A stretch of 64,000 nt of DNA from Bartonella apihabitans (GCF_030758755.1 NZ_CP132387.1:1860001-1924000); one strand, 5' to 3'; positions 27,920 through 39,683 are shown, numbered from the stretch's first letter. Numbers and translations: made by a program. The notes: generated by a model from the sequence alone, not told the origin.

Positions 27920-29779
27920 ATGTCATCACTAACAGATATTCACACTCCCGAATTATCCGCAAAATTTGACCCTGAAACAAATCAATACTCGGATTGTAAG
28001 GTCGTCCCCGCGCGCTATCCGTTGCGAATGTTCGGAACGGTTTTTTCTGTTCTTGTGATCGCGGTTATTTTATATTCGGTTTTAACAAACGAAAAATGGG
28101 GTTGGCCGGTTTTCGCAACATGGTTTTTCTCCGAACCGGTTCTTGCCGGCCTTGGCCGCACAATCTTGCTCACCATCCTTGCGACGATATCCGGCTCGTT
28201 ACTCGGAACATGTCTGGCATTGGCCCGTGTTTCGAAATCACCACTGCTTGCCGGTCTGTCATGGAGCTATATCTGGTTATTGCGCTCCGTGCCGCTTATT
28301 GTGCTTTTGCTCATTCTCAACAATCTCGGTTATCTTTACGAAAGTATCCGTCTTACCAATCCGTTGAATGGCGAAATACTCGTCAATTACCCGATGGTAT
28401 CTTTGCTGACACCTTTTCTTGCCGCTTTCATCGGCTTGACACTCAACCAGTCGGCATTTTTTGCCGAAATCGTTCGCGGGGGAATTTTGTCTGTCGATAA
28501 CGGCCAGCATGAGGCCGCCGCTTCCCTCGGATTGTCGAAAAAACGGCAAGTCTTGCGCATCGTCTTGCCGCAAGCCATGCGCACTATTCTTCCCACCGGC
28601 TTTAACGAAATTATCGGTTTGGCCAAAGGAACCTCTATGGTTTACGTTTTGGCCTTGCCGGAATTGTTTTATACCGTTCAGGTTATCTATCGGCGCAATC
28701 TTGAAGTGATACCGCTTCTGATGGTTGCAACCGTCTGGTATCTGGTCATTATGACGGTGCTTTCGATTGTTCAGTATTATATTGAAAGCATTTACGCCAA
28801 AGGCGCCGTGCGCAATCCTTCGGAACTCGCTTTTTCACGGATTGAGCGTGGCCTTGGTAACCTTGCCCGTCATGTCCCGTTTTTAAAAATACCGTCGGCC
28901 TCGACAGCGGAAGATAAATTGACGTTAAGCGATCAAATCGAAGACTTGGCAGAGGGCGAGGATCCATCGCTTGACGAGTGCCAGCATCCGGCCTTTGGCA
29001 ATCTTTATTCGGGTGAAGGTGCAGAAGTCAATGTTCACAATGTGTCGAAATATTTCGGCGCTAACAAAGTGTTGGACAATGTCAGTCTTACAGTGCCAGC
29101 AGAGAGTGTAACCGTTATTCTTGGACCATCCGGTTCCGGAAAATCCACACTCCTTAGAACAATCAACCATCTTGAACGCGTTGATAGCGGCTTTATTGAT
29201 GTTGATGGCGAATTGATCGGCTATCGCAGAGAAGCAAATACGCTTTACGAACTGAAAGAAAAAGACATTCTGAAACAACGCGCCGACATTGCCATGGTGT
29301 TCCAGAATTTCAATCTGTTTCCGCATTTGACTGTTCTCGAAAACATTATCGAAGCACCGACACAAGTTAAAAAACTTCCCCATAAAAAGGCGGTTGAAGA
29401 AGCGCTTGATCTGTTGTCCCGTGTCGGTTTGAAAGACAAAGCCAATGTTTATCCGCGGCAACTTTCCGGTGGGCAACAACAACGTGTTGCCATTGCCCGT
29501 GCATTGGCGCTTCGCCCCAAAGTTCTGCTGTTTGATGAACCGACTTCCGCCCTTGATCCCGAGCTTGTCGGTGAAGTGCTCGATGTCATCAAAGAGCTCG
29601 CCCGTACCGGTTCGACACTTATCGTCGTCACCCATGAAATCGGATTTGCCCGCGAAGTCGCTGATACGATCGTCTTCATGGAAAGCGGAAAAATAGTTGA
29701 AACAGGAAGTCCCGAAGAGGTCTTCAACCACACGAAACAGGCAAGAACAAAAGCCTTTTTAAACAAGGTTTTAAAATAA
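27920..29779 (+). CDS. Fused amino-acid ABC transporter permease/ATP-binding protein
   Basis: A 619-residue fusion. Residues about 35-300 are a polar-amino-acid permease with several membrane spans and the EAA loop at about 196-220 ([20 protein letters not shown]). A linker of about 65 residues leads to a complete ATPase with Walker [10 protein letters not shown] (402-410), LSGGQQQR, and Walker [13 protein letters not shown]. This is a His/Glu/Gln/Arg-type (cystine-like) importer that probably works as a dimer in the inner membrane. It starts 12 nt after the acetyltransferase, and two binding-protein genes follow. Fused versions of this type are known; the substrate is probably an S-substituted cysteine, inferred from neighbours. 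Confidence 0.92.
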   Translation: MSSLTDIHTPELSAKFDPETNQYSDCKVVPARYPLRMFGTVFSVLVIAVILYSVLTNEKWGWPVFATWFFSEPVLAGLGRTILLTILATISGSLLGTCLALARVSKSPLLAGLSWSYIWLLRSVPLIVLLLILNNLGYLYESIRLTNPLNGEILVNYPMVSLLTPFLAAFIGLTLNQSAFFAEIVRGGILSVDNGQHEAAASLGLSKKRQVLRIVLPQAMRTILPTGFNEIIGLAKGTSMVYVLALPELFYTVQVIYRRNLEVIPLLMVATVWYLVIMTVLSIVQYYIESIYAKGAVRNPSELAFSRIERGLGNLARHVPFLKIPSASTAEDKLTLSDQIEDLAEGEDPSLDECQHPAFGNLYSGEGAEVNVHNVSKYFGANKVLDNVSLTVPAESVTVILGPSGSGKSTLLRTINHLERVDSGFIDVDGELIGYRREANTLYELKEKDILKQRADIAMVFQNFNLFPHLTVLENIIEAPTQVKKLPHKKAVEEALDLLSRVGLKDKANVYPRQLSGGQQQRVAIARALALRPKVLLFDEPTSALDPELVGEVLDVIKELARTGSTLIVVTHEIGFAREVADTIVFMESGKIVETGSPEEVFNHTKQARTKAFLNKVLK

Positions 29780-29828
29780 TACGCCACTTTGAAAAATCGG
29801 CAATTTGCCAAATATTATGAGGTTTTTT

Positions 29829-30779
29829 ATGAGTTTATTCGGTAATAATTTCGGCGTCAAAACACTGCTTATCGCGGCAAGTTTGGCATTTTCGCAAGCA
29901 TCGTGGTCTGAAACTGTGCCACTTGATCTATCGGTAGAACAGCCCGGTCGCCCGCATACGACTTTCAGTCAGGAACGCGCCAACGAAGTTGCCAATGTGC
30001 CTTTCGTGAAAAAGGATACATTGACAATCGCATTCAGCACGAACAGCAGCCTTCCCTTGCACGACTATGCAAGCGACGCAAAAACATGGATAGGATCGGA
30101 TGCCGATATTATTTCAGCCATCGCCGAACGTATGGGCAAAAAACTCGAATTCATCAATATCAATTGGGAAGATTGGCCGTTGGGTCTATCAAGCGGCAAA
30201 TATGACGGTGTCATTGCCAATCTGACAGTGACTGAAGAGCGCAAAGAAAAATTCGATTTTGCTACCTACCGCCACGATGTCATCGGCATCTATGTCAAGA
30301 AATCGAGCCCCATCAAAGAAATTAAAGAAGCAAAGGATATTGCCGGCTTGCGGGTAATTACCGATGCCGGTACAAATCAGGAAAAACTTCTGCTTCAGTG
30401 GAATGATGAAAATGTCAAAAACGGTTTGAAACCGGTAGAAGTTCAATATTATGATGACCGTGCATTGCAAACGCTGGCTTTGGACAGCGACCGCGCCGAT
30501 GCCATTTTCAGTGTCAACGCCATGCAATCGCTTGTAGCCGCCACAACTGGTAAAACAAGACTGGTTGGCACCATCAACGGGGGTTGGCCACTAACCGCCG
30601 ATATCGGTATCGGTTTGCCTAAAAATAGCCCGCTCACCAAACCCGTTTCGGATTGTATCAACGATATAATTGCCGATGGAACATATGAAAAAATCCTCAA
30701 ACGTTGGAATTTAACGGAAGAAGCCATTTCGCAATCGCAAATCAATCCTCCCGGCTTGCCGAAACCTAAAGCTAAATAA
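29829..30779 (+). CDS. Periplasmic amino-acid-binding protein (family 3), first copy
   Basis: A 316-residue binding protein with a signal peptide (MSLFGNNFGVKTLLIAASLA..., cleavage near ASWSE). The solute-binding family 3 core is seen: IGSDADIISAIAERMGKKLEF, INWEDWPLGLSSGKYDGVIANLTVTEER, and DAGTNQEKLLLQWN. ATG at 29829 follows TGAGG by 6 nt. It delivers ligand to the fused transporter just upstream. A related copy follows, so the transporter probably has two binding partners. Confidence 0.88.
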   Translation: MSLFGNNFGVKTLLIAASLAFSQASWSETVPLDLSVEQPGRPHTTFSQERANEVANVPFVKKDTLTIAFSTNSSLPLHDYASDAKTWIGSDADIISAIAERMGKKLEFININWEDWPLGLSSGKYDGVIANLTVTEERKEKFDFATYRHDVIGIYVKKSSPIKEIKEAKDIAGLRVITDAGTNQEKLLLQWNDENVKNGLKPVEVQYYDDRALQTLALDSDRADAIFSVNAMQSLVAATTGKTRLVGTINGGWPLTADIGIGLPKNSPLTKPVSDCINDIIADGTYEKILKRWNLTEEAISQSQINPPGLPKPKAK

Positions 30780-30877
30780 AAATCAAGCCAAATAAAAGTC
30801 CTGCCAAAAAGAGTTCGGCGCAAGTCGAACTCCGGTCAGAGAACTATAAAGTTGTCACGCTAACCGTGAGGCCCCCC

Positions 30878-31819
30878 ATGAAGAAGACCAAAATTTTCGT
30901 TCCATTATTTTTCATCGTCTTCCTTGCGGAAACGGTGCTCAACGCTTACGGGCTTGACCAGAAACCCTTTTTTGACACCACTGCCGAACAGAGGGGACGC
31001 ATTCACGTAGGCAAAAATGACGACGCAATCAAAGCAATTCCGCAAGACTATCATTTTGTCAAACCGGACACATTTACTGTTGCTGTTGCCCCGAGCGACC
31101 CGCCATTATTGTTTTATGCAAATGATGCCAAAACGCCCATCGGTTCGGAAGCGGACCTTGCCTCCGCAATCGCCGAAAGTTTAGGTAAAAAGCTCGAGCT
31201 CGTTCCCATTCCGTGGGTGGACTGGCCACTCGGTTTATCTTCCGGCAAATATGACGCGGTGCTTGCAAATGTCGGCGTTACCGAAGCACGCAAAAAGAAG
31301 TTCGATTTTTCCAGCTATCGTCAGGGTATCCATGGATTTTATGTAAGAACCGACAGCCCGATCAAAAAGGTCGAAAAACCCGAAGACCTCGCCGGATATC
31401 GGGTTGTTGTCGGTAGCGGGACCAATCAGGAACGCATTATGTTGCGTTGGAATGATATTGTTACTCGTGAAAATCTGAAGCCGATAGCACTTCAGGACTA
31501 TGATGATAGTGCGGCGAGACTTCTTGCCATACAGTCCGGACGGGCCGATGTGATTGTCGCTCCACATGCAAAACTGGCTTACATGGCATTGCGTGATGGC
31601 AATTTGCGCAAAGTCGGGACACTTCTTGCCGGTTGGCCCGATCGTTCCGACGTTTCGGTCGCGACGAGAAAATCAAGCGGTCTTGCAGAACCGGTTACGA
31701 TTGCAATCAACGGACTTATAAAGTCGGGAGTTTACGGAAAAATTCTTGAGAAATGGCATCTGGAAGACGAGGCACTCAACGTTTCAGAAACCAATCCCAA
31801 AGGCATGGCTGACGAATAG
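30878..31819 (+). CDS. Periplasmic amino-acid-binding protein (family 3), second copy
   Basis: A 313-residue binding protein, paralogue of the preceding one. The shared segments DWPLGLSSGKYD, GTNQE(R/K), LxLRWN and the end IxKxGxYxKILxxWxL align without gaps over most of the length. N-terminal signal peptide MKKTKIFVPLFFIVFLAETVL. ATG at 30878 has GAGG 6 nt before; a GTG 12 nt upstream would also be in frame. It ends 15 nt before cysteine synthase. Confidence 0.88.
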   Translation: MKKTKIFVPLFFIVFLAETVLNAYGLDQKPFFDTTAEQRGRIHVGKNDDAIKAIPQDYHFVKPDTFTVAVAPSDPPLLFYANDAKTPIGSEADLASAIAESLGKKLELVPIPWVDWPLGLSSGKYDAVLANVGVTEARKKKFDFSSYRQGIHGFYVRTDSPIKKVEKPEDLAGYRVVVGSGTNQERIMLRWNDIVTRENLKPIALQDYDDSAARLLAIQSGRADVIVAPHAKLAYMALRDGNLRKVGTLLAGWPDRSDVSVATRKSSGLAEPVTIAINGLIKSGVYGKILEKWHLEDEALNVSETNPKGMADE

Positions 31820-31834
31820 CGGAGAATTATCCCC

Positions 31835-32785
31835 ATGAAAATTCATAACAATATTACTGAACTCGTCGGCAAGACCCCGCTTGTCGAGCTTCATCATTAC
31901 GGCAAAAAACATCATTTGAAATCAAGAATTATTGCCAAACTGGAATATCTCAATCCGGCAGGCAGTATAAAAGACCGTGCCGCTTTGAATATGATTAATG
32001 AAGCGGAAAAATCCGGTAAGCTGAAAAAGGGCGATACTATTGTCGACATTACAAGCGGCAATACAGGCATTGCGCTTGCCGCTGTGGCGGCTGCCAAAGG
32101 CTATGCAACGAAATTCTATGTAAGCGATAATATCAGCGCCGACAAAATAAAACTTCTCAAGCTTTATGGTGCGGAAGTGGTTCCGGTTGAAAATTCTTTT
32201 TTCATGGATCCGGAAGCATTGGAAAAAATGGCTGCCCGCATCGTTTCGGAAAACCCGAACGCCTTTTTTATCGACCAATTGGCCAACCCCGATAATCCGA
32301 AGGTTCATATTGTCTCGACCGGCCCTGAAATCTGGGAAGATACAGACGGTCAGGTGGATATTCTGGTCTGTGCCATGGGTACAGGCGGAACGGTTTCGGG
32401 AACCGGAAAATATTTGAAATCGAAAAATCCCAAAATCAAAGTTGTTATTGCAGAACCGGCAGAAACCTCGCTTCCAAGTGAAGAAAATCCCTATCCGGAT
32501 GAAATCGACGGCGTGCACAAGGTAAGCGAAGTACCCGCAGAGTCTCTGCCAAAGAACTATGCGGCAGAAGTGGTTGATGAAATTTTTTCACTCGATACTG
32601 CGGATGCTCTCAATGTTCAACGTGATCTCTTAACGACAGAGGGAATATTCCCAGGTGTTTCGGCCGCTGCCATTTTATGGACAGCCACCCGCCTTGCCGA
32701 ACGGGAAGAAAATGAGGGCAAAATGATTGTTGCAATTTTCCCTGATAGTGGCGAACGTTATTTGAGTGCAGCCACAAAGAATTGA
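31835..32785 (+). CDS. cysK: Cysteine synthase (O-acetylserine sulfhydrylase)
   Basis: A 316-residue PLP enzyme making L-cysteine from O-acetylserine and sulfide. The PLP lysine is Lys46 in NPAGSIKDRAA, the substrate loop TSGNTG is at 73-78, and the PLP phosphate loop GTGGT at 182-186. The C-terminal IFPDSGERYLS is the usual CysK end. It is the last gene of the sulfur operon and is followed by a strong terminator. In this place it probably recaptures sulfide or sulfite-derived sulfur released by the monooxygenases; a housekeeping role is also possible. Confidence 0.93.
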   Translation: MKIHNNITELVGKTPLVELHHYGKKHHLKSRIIAKLEYLNPAGSIKDRAALNMINEAEKSGKLKKGDTIVDITSGNTGIALAAVAAAKGYATKFYVSDNISADKIKLLKLYGAEVVPVENSFFMDPEALEKMAARIVSENPNAFFIDQLANPDNPKVHIVSTGPEIWEDTDGQVDILVCAMGTGGTVSGTGKYLKSKNPKIKVVIAEPAETSLPSEENPYPDEIDGVHKVSEVPAESLPKNYAAEVVDEIFSLDTADALNVQRDLLTTEGIFPGVSAAAILWTATRLAEREENEGKMIVAIFPDSGERYLSAATKN

Positions 32786-32798
32786 AGCAATTGCATAT

Positions 32799-32833
32799 TT
32801 GCGGGCAGATGAACTTCTGCCCGCAATTTTTTT
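32799..32833 (+). terminator. Rho-independent terminator of the sulfur operon
   Basis: The arms TTGCGGGCAGA and TTCTGCCCGCAA enclose a short loop and are followed by seven T residues, 14 nt after the cysK stop. Confidence 0.93.
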
Positions 32834-33332
32834 AAGAATATTTTCGCGACCTCAACTTTTCCTCTCCCCGCCCCATTTTGTTTGTTCACCAGATTTTTCT
32901 AAAGTCGAAAACATAATGTCTAAAATCAGAAAAACAGGCTTGGGTTGCTGGCGTTTATGAATGTCGCTGGTATGAATGACGCTGAACAGCTTCCCCCTTC
33001 TTCAACTCAACGGAGATCGGCCTTTTCAAAGTTTGATTGCCGTATACTTAAATTTTTTCATAAAATTTCGGGGGCAATTTTTTCGCAAAATTGACGGGTG
33101 TTTTTAAGCGCTTATCATCGGGGCGAACGCACCCCTTTGAAGAAGTTGAATATTGAAAGCTTTAAAACATCAAGCCGAAATGTGTCACCGTTATTTTGTT
33201 TAGCAGCTCACGCGGCAACGCTCCCTCTTTGAAAGAGTAAAACCAACATACCACTTTAAGGGAAATCCGTTTTCCTTTACGACTTTAAGCTGTCTATAGT
33301 AATATACAAAAAAACAAAATGGAGACCTTGCT
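32834..33332. other. AT-rich stretch upstream of the SIR2 gene
   Basis: About 500 bp with no credible gene. A small GGGG/CCCC hairpin lies at about 33118-33138. A TATAGT box at about 33293 could be the -10 element of the SIR2 gene promoter, but no good -35 box is visible. Confidence 0.45.
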
Positions 33333-36300
33333 TTGCGATTCTTTGCCGACGGACCATCTATTCCCGATGAACTATTGTGGGAGAGAGATGAAGGCAAAGT
33401 GGTCTTTTTTTGTGGTGCCGGCGTATCAAGGGCATATGCAGGCTTGCCCGATTTTTTTGGCCTTGCAAATGTTGTAGCCAAACATCTGGGAATTGGTAAG
33501 GATAGCGATGCTTATAGGCTTATCCACTCGGCGCATGAAATAGAAAAAAATGCAGGCATTAGCGGCTTGATCTCGGCTGATCGTATTTTTGGCCTGTTAG
33601 AAAGAGATTTTCGTGCCGGAGATATTGAAGAGGCTGTTGCATCAGCTCTAAATCCCGAAAAACAAGATTCTCCCAAAAAGCCGGAATACCTGAAAGCGCA
33701 TCAAATTTTACTTGATCTCGCAACCGGAGAGGACGGGAAAGTCAGGTTGGTTACGACAAATTTTGACCGCCTATTTGAACAATGCCGGAAAAAGCTCAAA
33801 ATCTGGCAGTCGCCAAAATTGCCTGATCCTTCACGCGTCGACGAGATGGATGGGATTGTTTATCTCCACGGCCTTGCAACAAAAGATTATAAAGGCGCAG
33901 AAGGCGACGGATTTATTCTTTCTACATCCCAGTTCGGGAAAGCTTATCTTGCCGAAGGTTGGGCAACCCAGTTCATTCGCCAAATTCTCGACAATTACAC
34001 AATCGTTTTTGTCGGCTACAGTGCTGACGACCCGCCGGTACAATATTTGCTTGAAGCTTTACATAAAATGAAAGCAACGCATAATAAAATCTATGCTTTC
34101 CAGTCGGATGATGGGGAAGATGTCATCAATCGCTGGAAATTCAAAGGTGTGATGCCGATTTGTTTTCCTGCGGGCGATTATAAGATTTTATGGAAAACGC
34201 TTGAAGCCTGGGCAAAAAGAGCGCGTAATCCTGACAAGTGGTATGAACAGGTCATAAAAAAATATGCGAGTAACCCTCGCGCACTCCAACCTTTTGAACG
34301 CGGACAAATTGCGCATATTGTTTCATCAAGTGAGGGAGCAAAAAAATTTGCAGAAGCAAAAACGGTTCCTTCGGCAGAATGGCTTTATGTCTTTGATGAA
34401 TTTTGGCGCTATGCGACACCTTATCGATCTCATCCATCCTTCTCGGATGAGGATTATGTTGATCCATTTTCACTATATGGTCTTGATTCAGACGTATTGC
34501 CTTCACGTATCGACCCTATAGATGACAACCGAGAGAGGGAAGTTCCTTCAAACGCATGGGATGCTTTTGATATTAATCAACGTGATCAAGCGTCTGTAGA
34601 TGAAATGAATATCGCTACGCTCAAAGATATTGCTTTGCGGCCAATCGGTCGTCTCGCGCAACTAGCAATATGGTTAACGAAAGTCCTTGATCAGCCACCT
34701 GCTTTATGTTGGGCTGCTCGACAGTCGTCGCTCAACCGTTTCGTTATAAGTATAATTTCAAACAAATTACTAAATTATTCGCAACCTATCCATCCCCTTA
34801 TTCGTCGGCGATGGAAAATACTAATAGATGTGTGGAAAAATCGATCCTATTTTACCAGTGATCAATTGTTTTTTCTTAAAAAAGATAGGAATTGGAATGC
34901 GACAGTTGTAGAACAATTTGAAAAACTAACACAGCCTTATCTTTCCGTCAGGCCTTTTAGATACCGGCAAACGATCCCACAAAAGCTCAAGATTAACAGG
35001 GAAAATATCAACCAATTTGCACCGGTTACTATTACATATCCGCATTTTGATCAACCGCTCGATATTCCTGATGAATGGTGTTATACGGCCCTGAAAACAC
35101 TCCGGAGAAATTTGGAATTTGCAATCTTGTGCGAGAAAGAAATTGGTAAATATAAACGATTATCTTTCCAGCCAATCATTTACGACAAAGACCATAATGG
35201 CATTGAAGGAATACATCATCCTTACGGTGTAGCTATATATACATCTGATCTTTCTTATATGGTTATATATTTTGCAAGACTTTTTGACCAATTATGTAAA
35301 ATCGATCCTTCGGCTGCAAAATTTGAATTTTTATCCTGGCCACAAGATGATGAGATGGCCTTTGCCCATTTAAGAATATGGGCGGCAGGAAAGAATGAAA
35401 TCGTTGCCAATGATGAATTCGGGCAGTTTATTTTGTCACTTCCTGACGAAATTTTCTGGAATCCGCAACATCAACTTGACCTATTGATGGTGTTGAAAAA
35501 ACGCTGGGACAATTTGAATAGTTCCACTCGCGCTATGATTGAAAAAAGATTACTGAAAAATTCCTCATGCCTCTCAAGGGAAGATCAATGTACTCGGAAA
35601 AAACGTCACGCCTACCTAAGCTTAAATAATCTGTGGTGGTTAAAATCCAACGGATGTGAATTATCATCAGCAACACAAAAAAAAGCTCAAAAGCTTCGTT
35701 CTGTTGCGCCTGAGTGGACGGAAAAATACGCCCTTAATACGCCTCGGCGCGTAACTAGCGCATTTATAAAAAGCAATACTGATTACACTGCTCTAATAAA
35801 CATTCCACTTTCAAAGCTATTGACTACAGCAGAAAAAATTCAACAGAGCCGGGATGATTTCAACATTGTTAATAGGCCATTCGAGGGATTGGTAGAAAAT
35901 AAGCCGGTACGTGCTTTTTCTGCATTATGCTTGGAAGTCAAAAAAGGTATTTTTCGGGAATGGGCATGGCAAACATTTTTTTATTCAAAACCACACAAAG
36001 CCGATCAAAACCGTTTCAAGCTTTTAATTGCCAATCGTCTTCTTCATTGTCCGGATGAACAGATCGCAAAAATTTTCATACCTGTTGTTTATTGGCTTTC
36101 TAATAACGCTGAAAAACTTGAAAATACTTACATTCCCGCTTTTTTTCATCTTGCAAAAAAACTCGTAGAAATATTACGAATTCAGCCCGATAACGACCAA
36201 TCGAATATCGAACAAAGTATTGACAAGCTTTCAGATGCAGCCAATGCGCCTGCAGGAATGATGACGCTAGCACTTTTATCTGCAGCTTTTGTACAAAATC

Positions 36301-37178
36301 TCAACGATAAATCTTTTCATAAAGAATGGTCTAAACAGATGGAATCTCTGTTGAAACTACCAGATAGTTCCCGCCAATATGTTCTGGTTATTTTATTCAC
36401 GCACATCAATTGGTTTTTTAAAACCGATAAAAATTGGACCCAAAAATATTTGTTACCAGTTTTCCACAGCAACGAATCTATCGACCGCGACGCTGCATGG
36501 GCAGGCTTTTTAAGAGCTCGTGTGCTTCCCTGTTTGGATATATTTAAAAATATTAAAGATGATCTGTTCAAAATTGTTAAAAACCGTCCATCTTTTTATT
36601 TAAAAAATATTGATAATTTTGCCGAACTTATTCTGGAATTATGGACCGAGACGGATAATGCCACGGGCGCAAAACGTGTTACAGATGAAGAATTACATGA
36701 ATTACTATTAAAATCCGATGATAAATTTCGTATAGTAATTTTGGATCACCTTAAGTTAAAAATCCTAAATAAAAACGTTTTCCCCAATCAATGGAAATCT
36801 CGCTTACCTGAACTTTTTGCAATCTGGCCAAAGCAGATAAAAGCCTGGTCACCTGAAGTGTCAGCCGGTTTTTTCAACTTACTTATTTGGAGTGATGAGC
36901 AATTTCCTGTTCTATTAAATTTGGTGATAAATCGCTTGAATAAAGTATATGACATACGCTCAGCAAATCTTTATAGTCTGACTGTTTCTGGTTTCGGCAA
37001 TAGAATAATTCAGGATTATCCAAAAGAACTATTGGAATTGCTATTTACAGTTTTGCCTGACAACGCCAGTCAATGGCCTTATAGCATAGCTGAAATTCTG
37101 CAAAAAATAGTCGAAACTGATAGCAGCCTTAAAAAGGATGAGCGTTACGTTGAATTAAAACGGCGTTATTCCATCTAA
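33333..37178 (+). CDS. dsr1: SIR2-domain anti-phage protein, Dsr1-like
   Basis: A 1,281-residue protein with an N-terminal SIR2 (NAD+-hydrolase) domain and a long C-terminal region without recognisable domains, probably helical repeats that sense phage. Visible SIR2 features: FFCGAGVS (residues 25-32), the catalytic Asn143 in VTTNFDRLFE, His179 in YLHG, and VFVGYSADDPP (226-236). In defence-associated sirtuins, detection of a phage protein triggers NAD+ depletion and abortive infection. The opening FADGPSIPDELL and overall size fit the Dsr1 family. The start is TTG at 33333 with GGAG 8 nt upstream; no in-frame ATG is available nearby. Base composition is clearly more AT-rich than the flanks, as expected for a transferred defence gene. 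It stands alone. Confidence 0.78.
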   Translation: MRFFADGPSIPDELLWERDEGKVVFFCGAGVSRAYAGLPDFFGLANVVAKHLGIGKDSDAYRLIHSAHEIEKNAGISGLISADRIFGLLERDFRAGDIEEAVASALNPEKQDSPKKPEYLKAHQILLDLATGEDGKVRLVTTNFDRLFEQCRKKLKIWQSPKLPDPSRVDEMDGIVYLHGLATKDYKGAEGDGFILSTSQFGKAYLAEGWATQFIRQILDNYTIVFVGYSADDPPVQYLLEALHKMKATHNKIYAFQSDDGEDVINRWKFKGVMPICFPAGDYKILWKTLEAWAKRARNPDKWYEQVIKKYASNPRALQPFERGQIAHIVSSSEGAKKFAEAKTVPSAEWLYVFDEFWRYATPYRSHPSFSDEDYVDPFSLYGLDSDVLPSRIDPIDDNREREVPSNAWDAFDINQRDQASVDEMNIATLKDIALRPIGRLAQLAIWLTKVLDQPPALCWAARQSSLNRFVISIISNKLLNYSQPIHPLIRRRWKILIDVWKNRSYFTSDQLFFLKKDRNWNATVVEQFEKLTQPYLSVRPFRYRQTIPQKLKINRENINQFAPVTITYPHFDQPLDIPDEWCYTALKTLRRNLEFAILCEKEIGKYKRLSFQPIIYDKDHNGIEGIHHPYGVAIYTSDLSYMVIYFARLFDQLCKIDPSAAKFEFLSWPQDDEMAFAHLRIWAAGKNEIVANDEFGQFILSLPDEIFWNPQHQLDLLMVLKKRWDNLNSSTRAMIEKRLLKNSSCLSREDQCTRKKRHAYLSLNNLWWLKSNGCELSSATQKKAQKLRSVAPEWTEKYALNTPRRVTSAFIKSNTDYTALINIPLSKLLTTAEKIQQSRDDFNIVNRPFEGLVENKPVRAFSALCLEVKKGIFREWAWQTFFYSKPHKADQNRFKLLIANRLLHCPDEQIAKIFIPVVYWLSNNAEKLENTYIPAFFHLAKKLVEILRIQPDNDQSNIEQSIDKLSDAANAPAGMMTLALLSAAFVQNLNDKSFHKEWSKQMESLLKLPDSSRQYVLVILFTHINWFFKTDKNWTQKYLLPVFHSNESIDRDAAWAGFLRARVLPCLDIFKNIKDDLFKIVKNRPSFYLKNIDNFAELILELWTETDNATGAKRVTDEELHELLLKSDDKFRIVILDHLKLKILNKNVFPNQWKSRLPELFAIWPKQIKAWSPEVSAGFFNLLIWSDEQFPVLLNLVINRLNKVYDIRSANLYSLTVSGFGNRIIQDYPKELLELLFTVLPDNASQWPYSIAEILQKIVETDSSLKKDERYVELKRRYSI

Positions 37179-37565
37179 CCTTTGCAAGCCATGAGAGATC
37201 AGAGGTATGTTTTAAAGGTTCAGCTTGTTGAAAACAAAGCTTAACCCAACATCAATCTCTCATTGTGCCGTTTATTCGACTGGATTTGATTTTGAAAGTC
37301 GAAGAAAAACGAATAATTACCACCTCGCTTTGACCAGAGACCGGAACGATTGATCAAACGGCAAAAGACTTGAAACATGAATTGGCATTTTAAGCCACAC
37401 ATTTTCCTGTTCTGCATATTTGCAGGTAACACGCGCATTGGCTTTTAAGATTTAAACAACTAGCCGTTCAGTTTGAAAAAACAAATGCCTAAAGAAAGCG
37501 CGAGTAAGCTGGTTTAAAAAGCGCCAAGCTTTTGGCGTTGTTTCTCTACCAATACAATGAACCGT
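37179..37565. other. Spacer between the SIR2 gene and the flavodoxin-like gene
   Basis: About 390 bp between convergent genes. Apart from the terminator at 37516-37540 nothing convincing is seen; no direct repeats or integration signature of a mobile element were found by eye. Confidence 0.5.
37516..37540 (-). terminator. Rho-independent terminator of the flavodoxin-like gene
   Basis: The stem CGCCAA/TTGGCG with a 4-nt loop is followed on the minus strand by CTTTTT. It is about 30 nt past the stop at 37566. Confidence 0.75.
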
Positions 37566-38120
37566 TTATTTGCCGTTACAAAATTGTTTGGTAATTTCCG
37601 CCACATGGTGTCCGAGATATTTGGCTGTGTTCAAATCTTCTATTTTCGGCGTGACATCCGGTGACGCATTGTCCGACTGCGCCATGGCGCCGAGCCAGCT
37701 TCCGATACCATTAAGATCATTGCGTGTTTTACCGGAAAGCAGACCGAGATTGACCCATATCATCGCATGTTGGGCGGCAAAAAGGCTCATTGTTATCAAA
37801 CTGTTGAGCTTGTCGCCATGTTCGGCTCCCGAATTGGTAAAACCTGCTGCAATCTTGTTGCGCCATTTCTGTTCGACAAAAGCCGGACCGGTTGAATCTT
37901 CCATAAATTGTTTGAAACGTGCACTGACCGTTCCATTATAAGTGGGTGAGCCGAAAATAATCGCATCGGCATTTTCAAGCAGGTTCCAATCGACCGGTTT
38001 TTCATCAAGCCCGATCAAAAACGTTTCGGCATTTTGTACTTCTTTCGCTCCCTCTTCGACATAGTGCGCCAATTTTTCCGTGTGCCCGAAGCCACTATGA
38101 TAAACAATTGCTATTTTCAT
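37566..38120 (-). CDS. Flavodoxin-fold NAD(P)H oxidoreductase
   Basis: A 184-residue protein with the flavodoxin/WrbA-like signature: an FMN phosphate loop YHSGFGHTEKLA (residues 7-18), FGSPTYNGTVSARFKQFMED at about 75-94, and GFTNSGAEHGDK. It probably binds FMN and reduces quinones or similar acceptors. It differs from WrbA in lacking the longer C-terminal segment. ATG at 38120 is chosen; two in-frame alternatives lie 6 and 9 nt upstream, all near AGAGG. Divergent from the aldo/keto reductase unit. Confidence 0.82.
   Translation of the reverse strand: MKIAIVYHSGFGHTEKLAHYVEEGAKEVQNAETFLIGLDEKPVDWNLLENADAIIFGSPTYNGTVSARFKQFMEDSTGPAFVEQKWRNKIAAGFTNSGAEHGDKLNSLITMSLFAAQHAMIWVNLGLLSGKTRNDLNGIGSWLGAMAQSDNASPDVTPKIEDLNTAKYLGHHVAEITKQFCNGK

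Positions 38121-39683
<1,563 letters not shown>

Noticed and set aside
28925..29731. A 268-codon minus-strand frame opposite the ABC ATPase domain
   Set aside because: Shadow of the Walker/LSGGQ coding region.
32766..32960. A 64-codon plus-strand frame overlapping the cysK end and its terminator
   Set aside because: It runs through the strong terminator hairpin and has no family features.
33118..33138. GGGG/CCCC hairpin as a terminator or small RNA
   Set aside because: The stem is short with a bulge and no U-tract follows.
32834..37565. A mobile element carrying the SIR2 gene
   Set aside because: No integrase, transposase, tRNA target or flanking direct repeats were found; only the base composition points to transfer.
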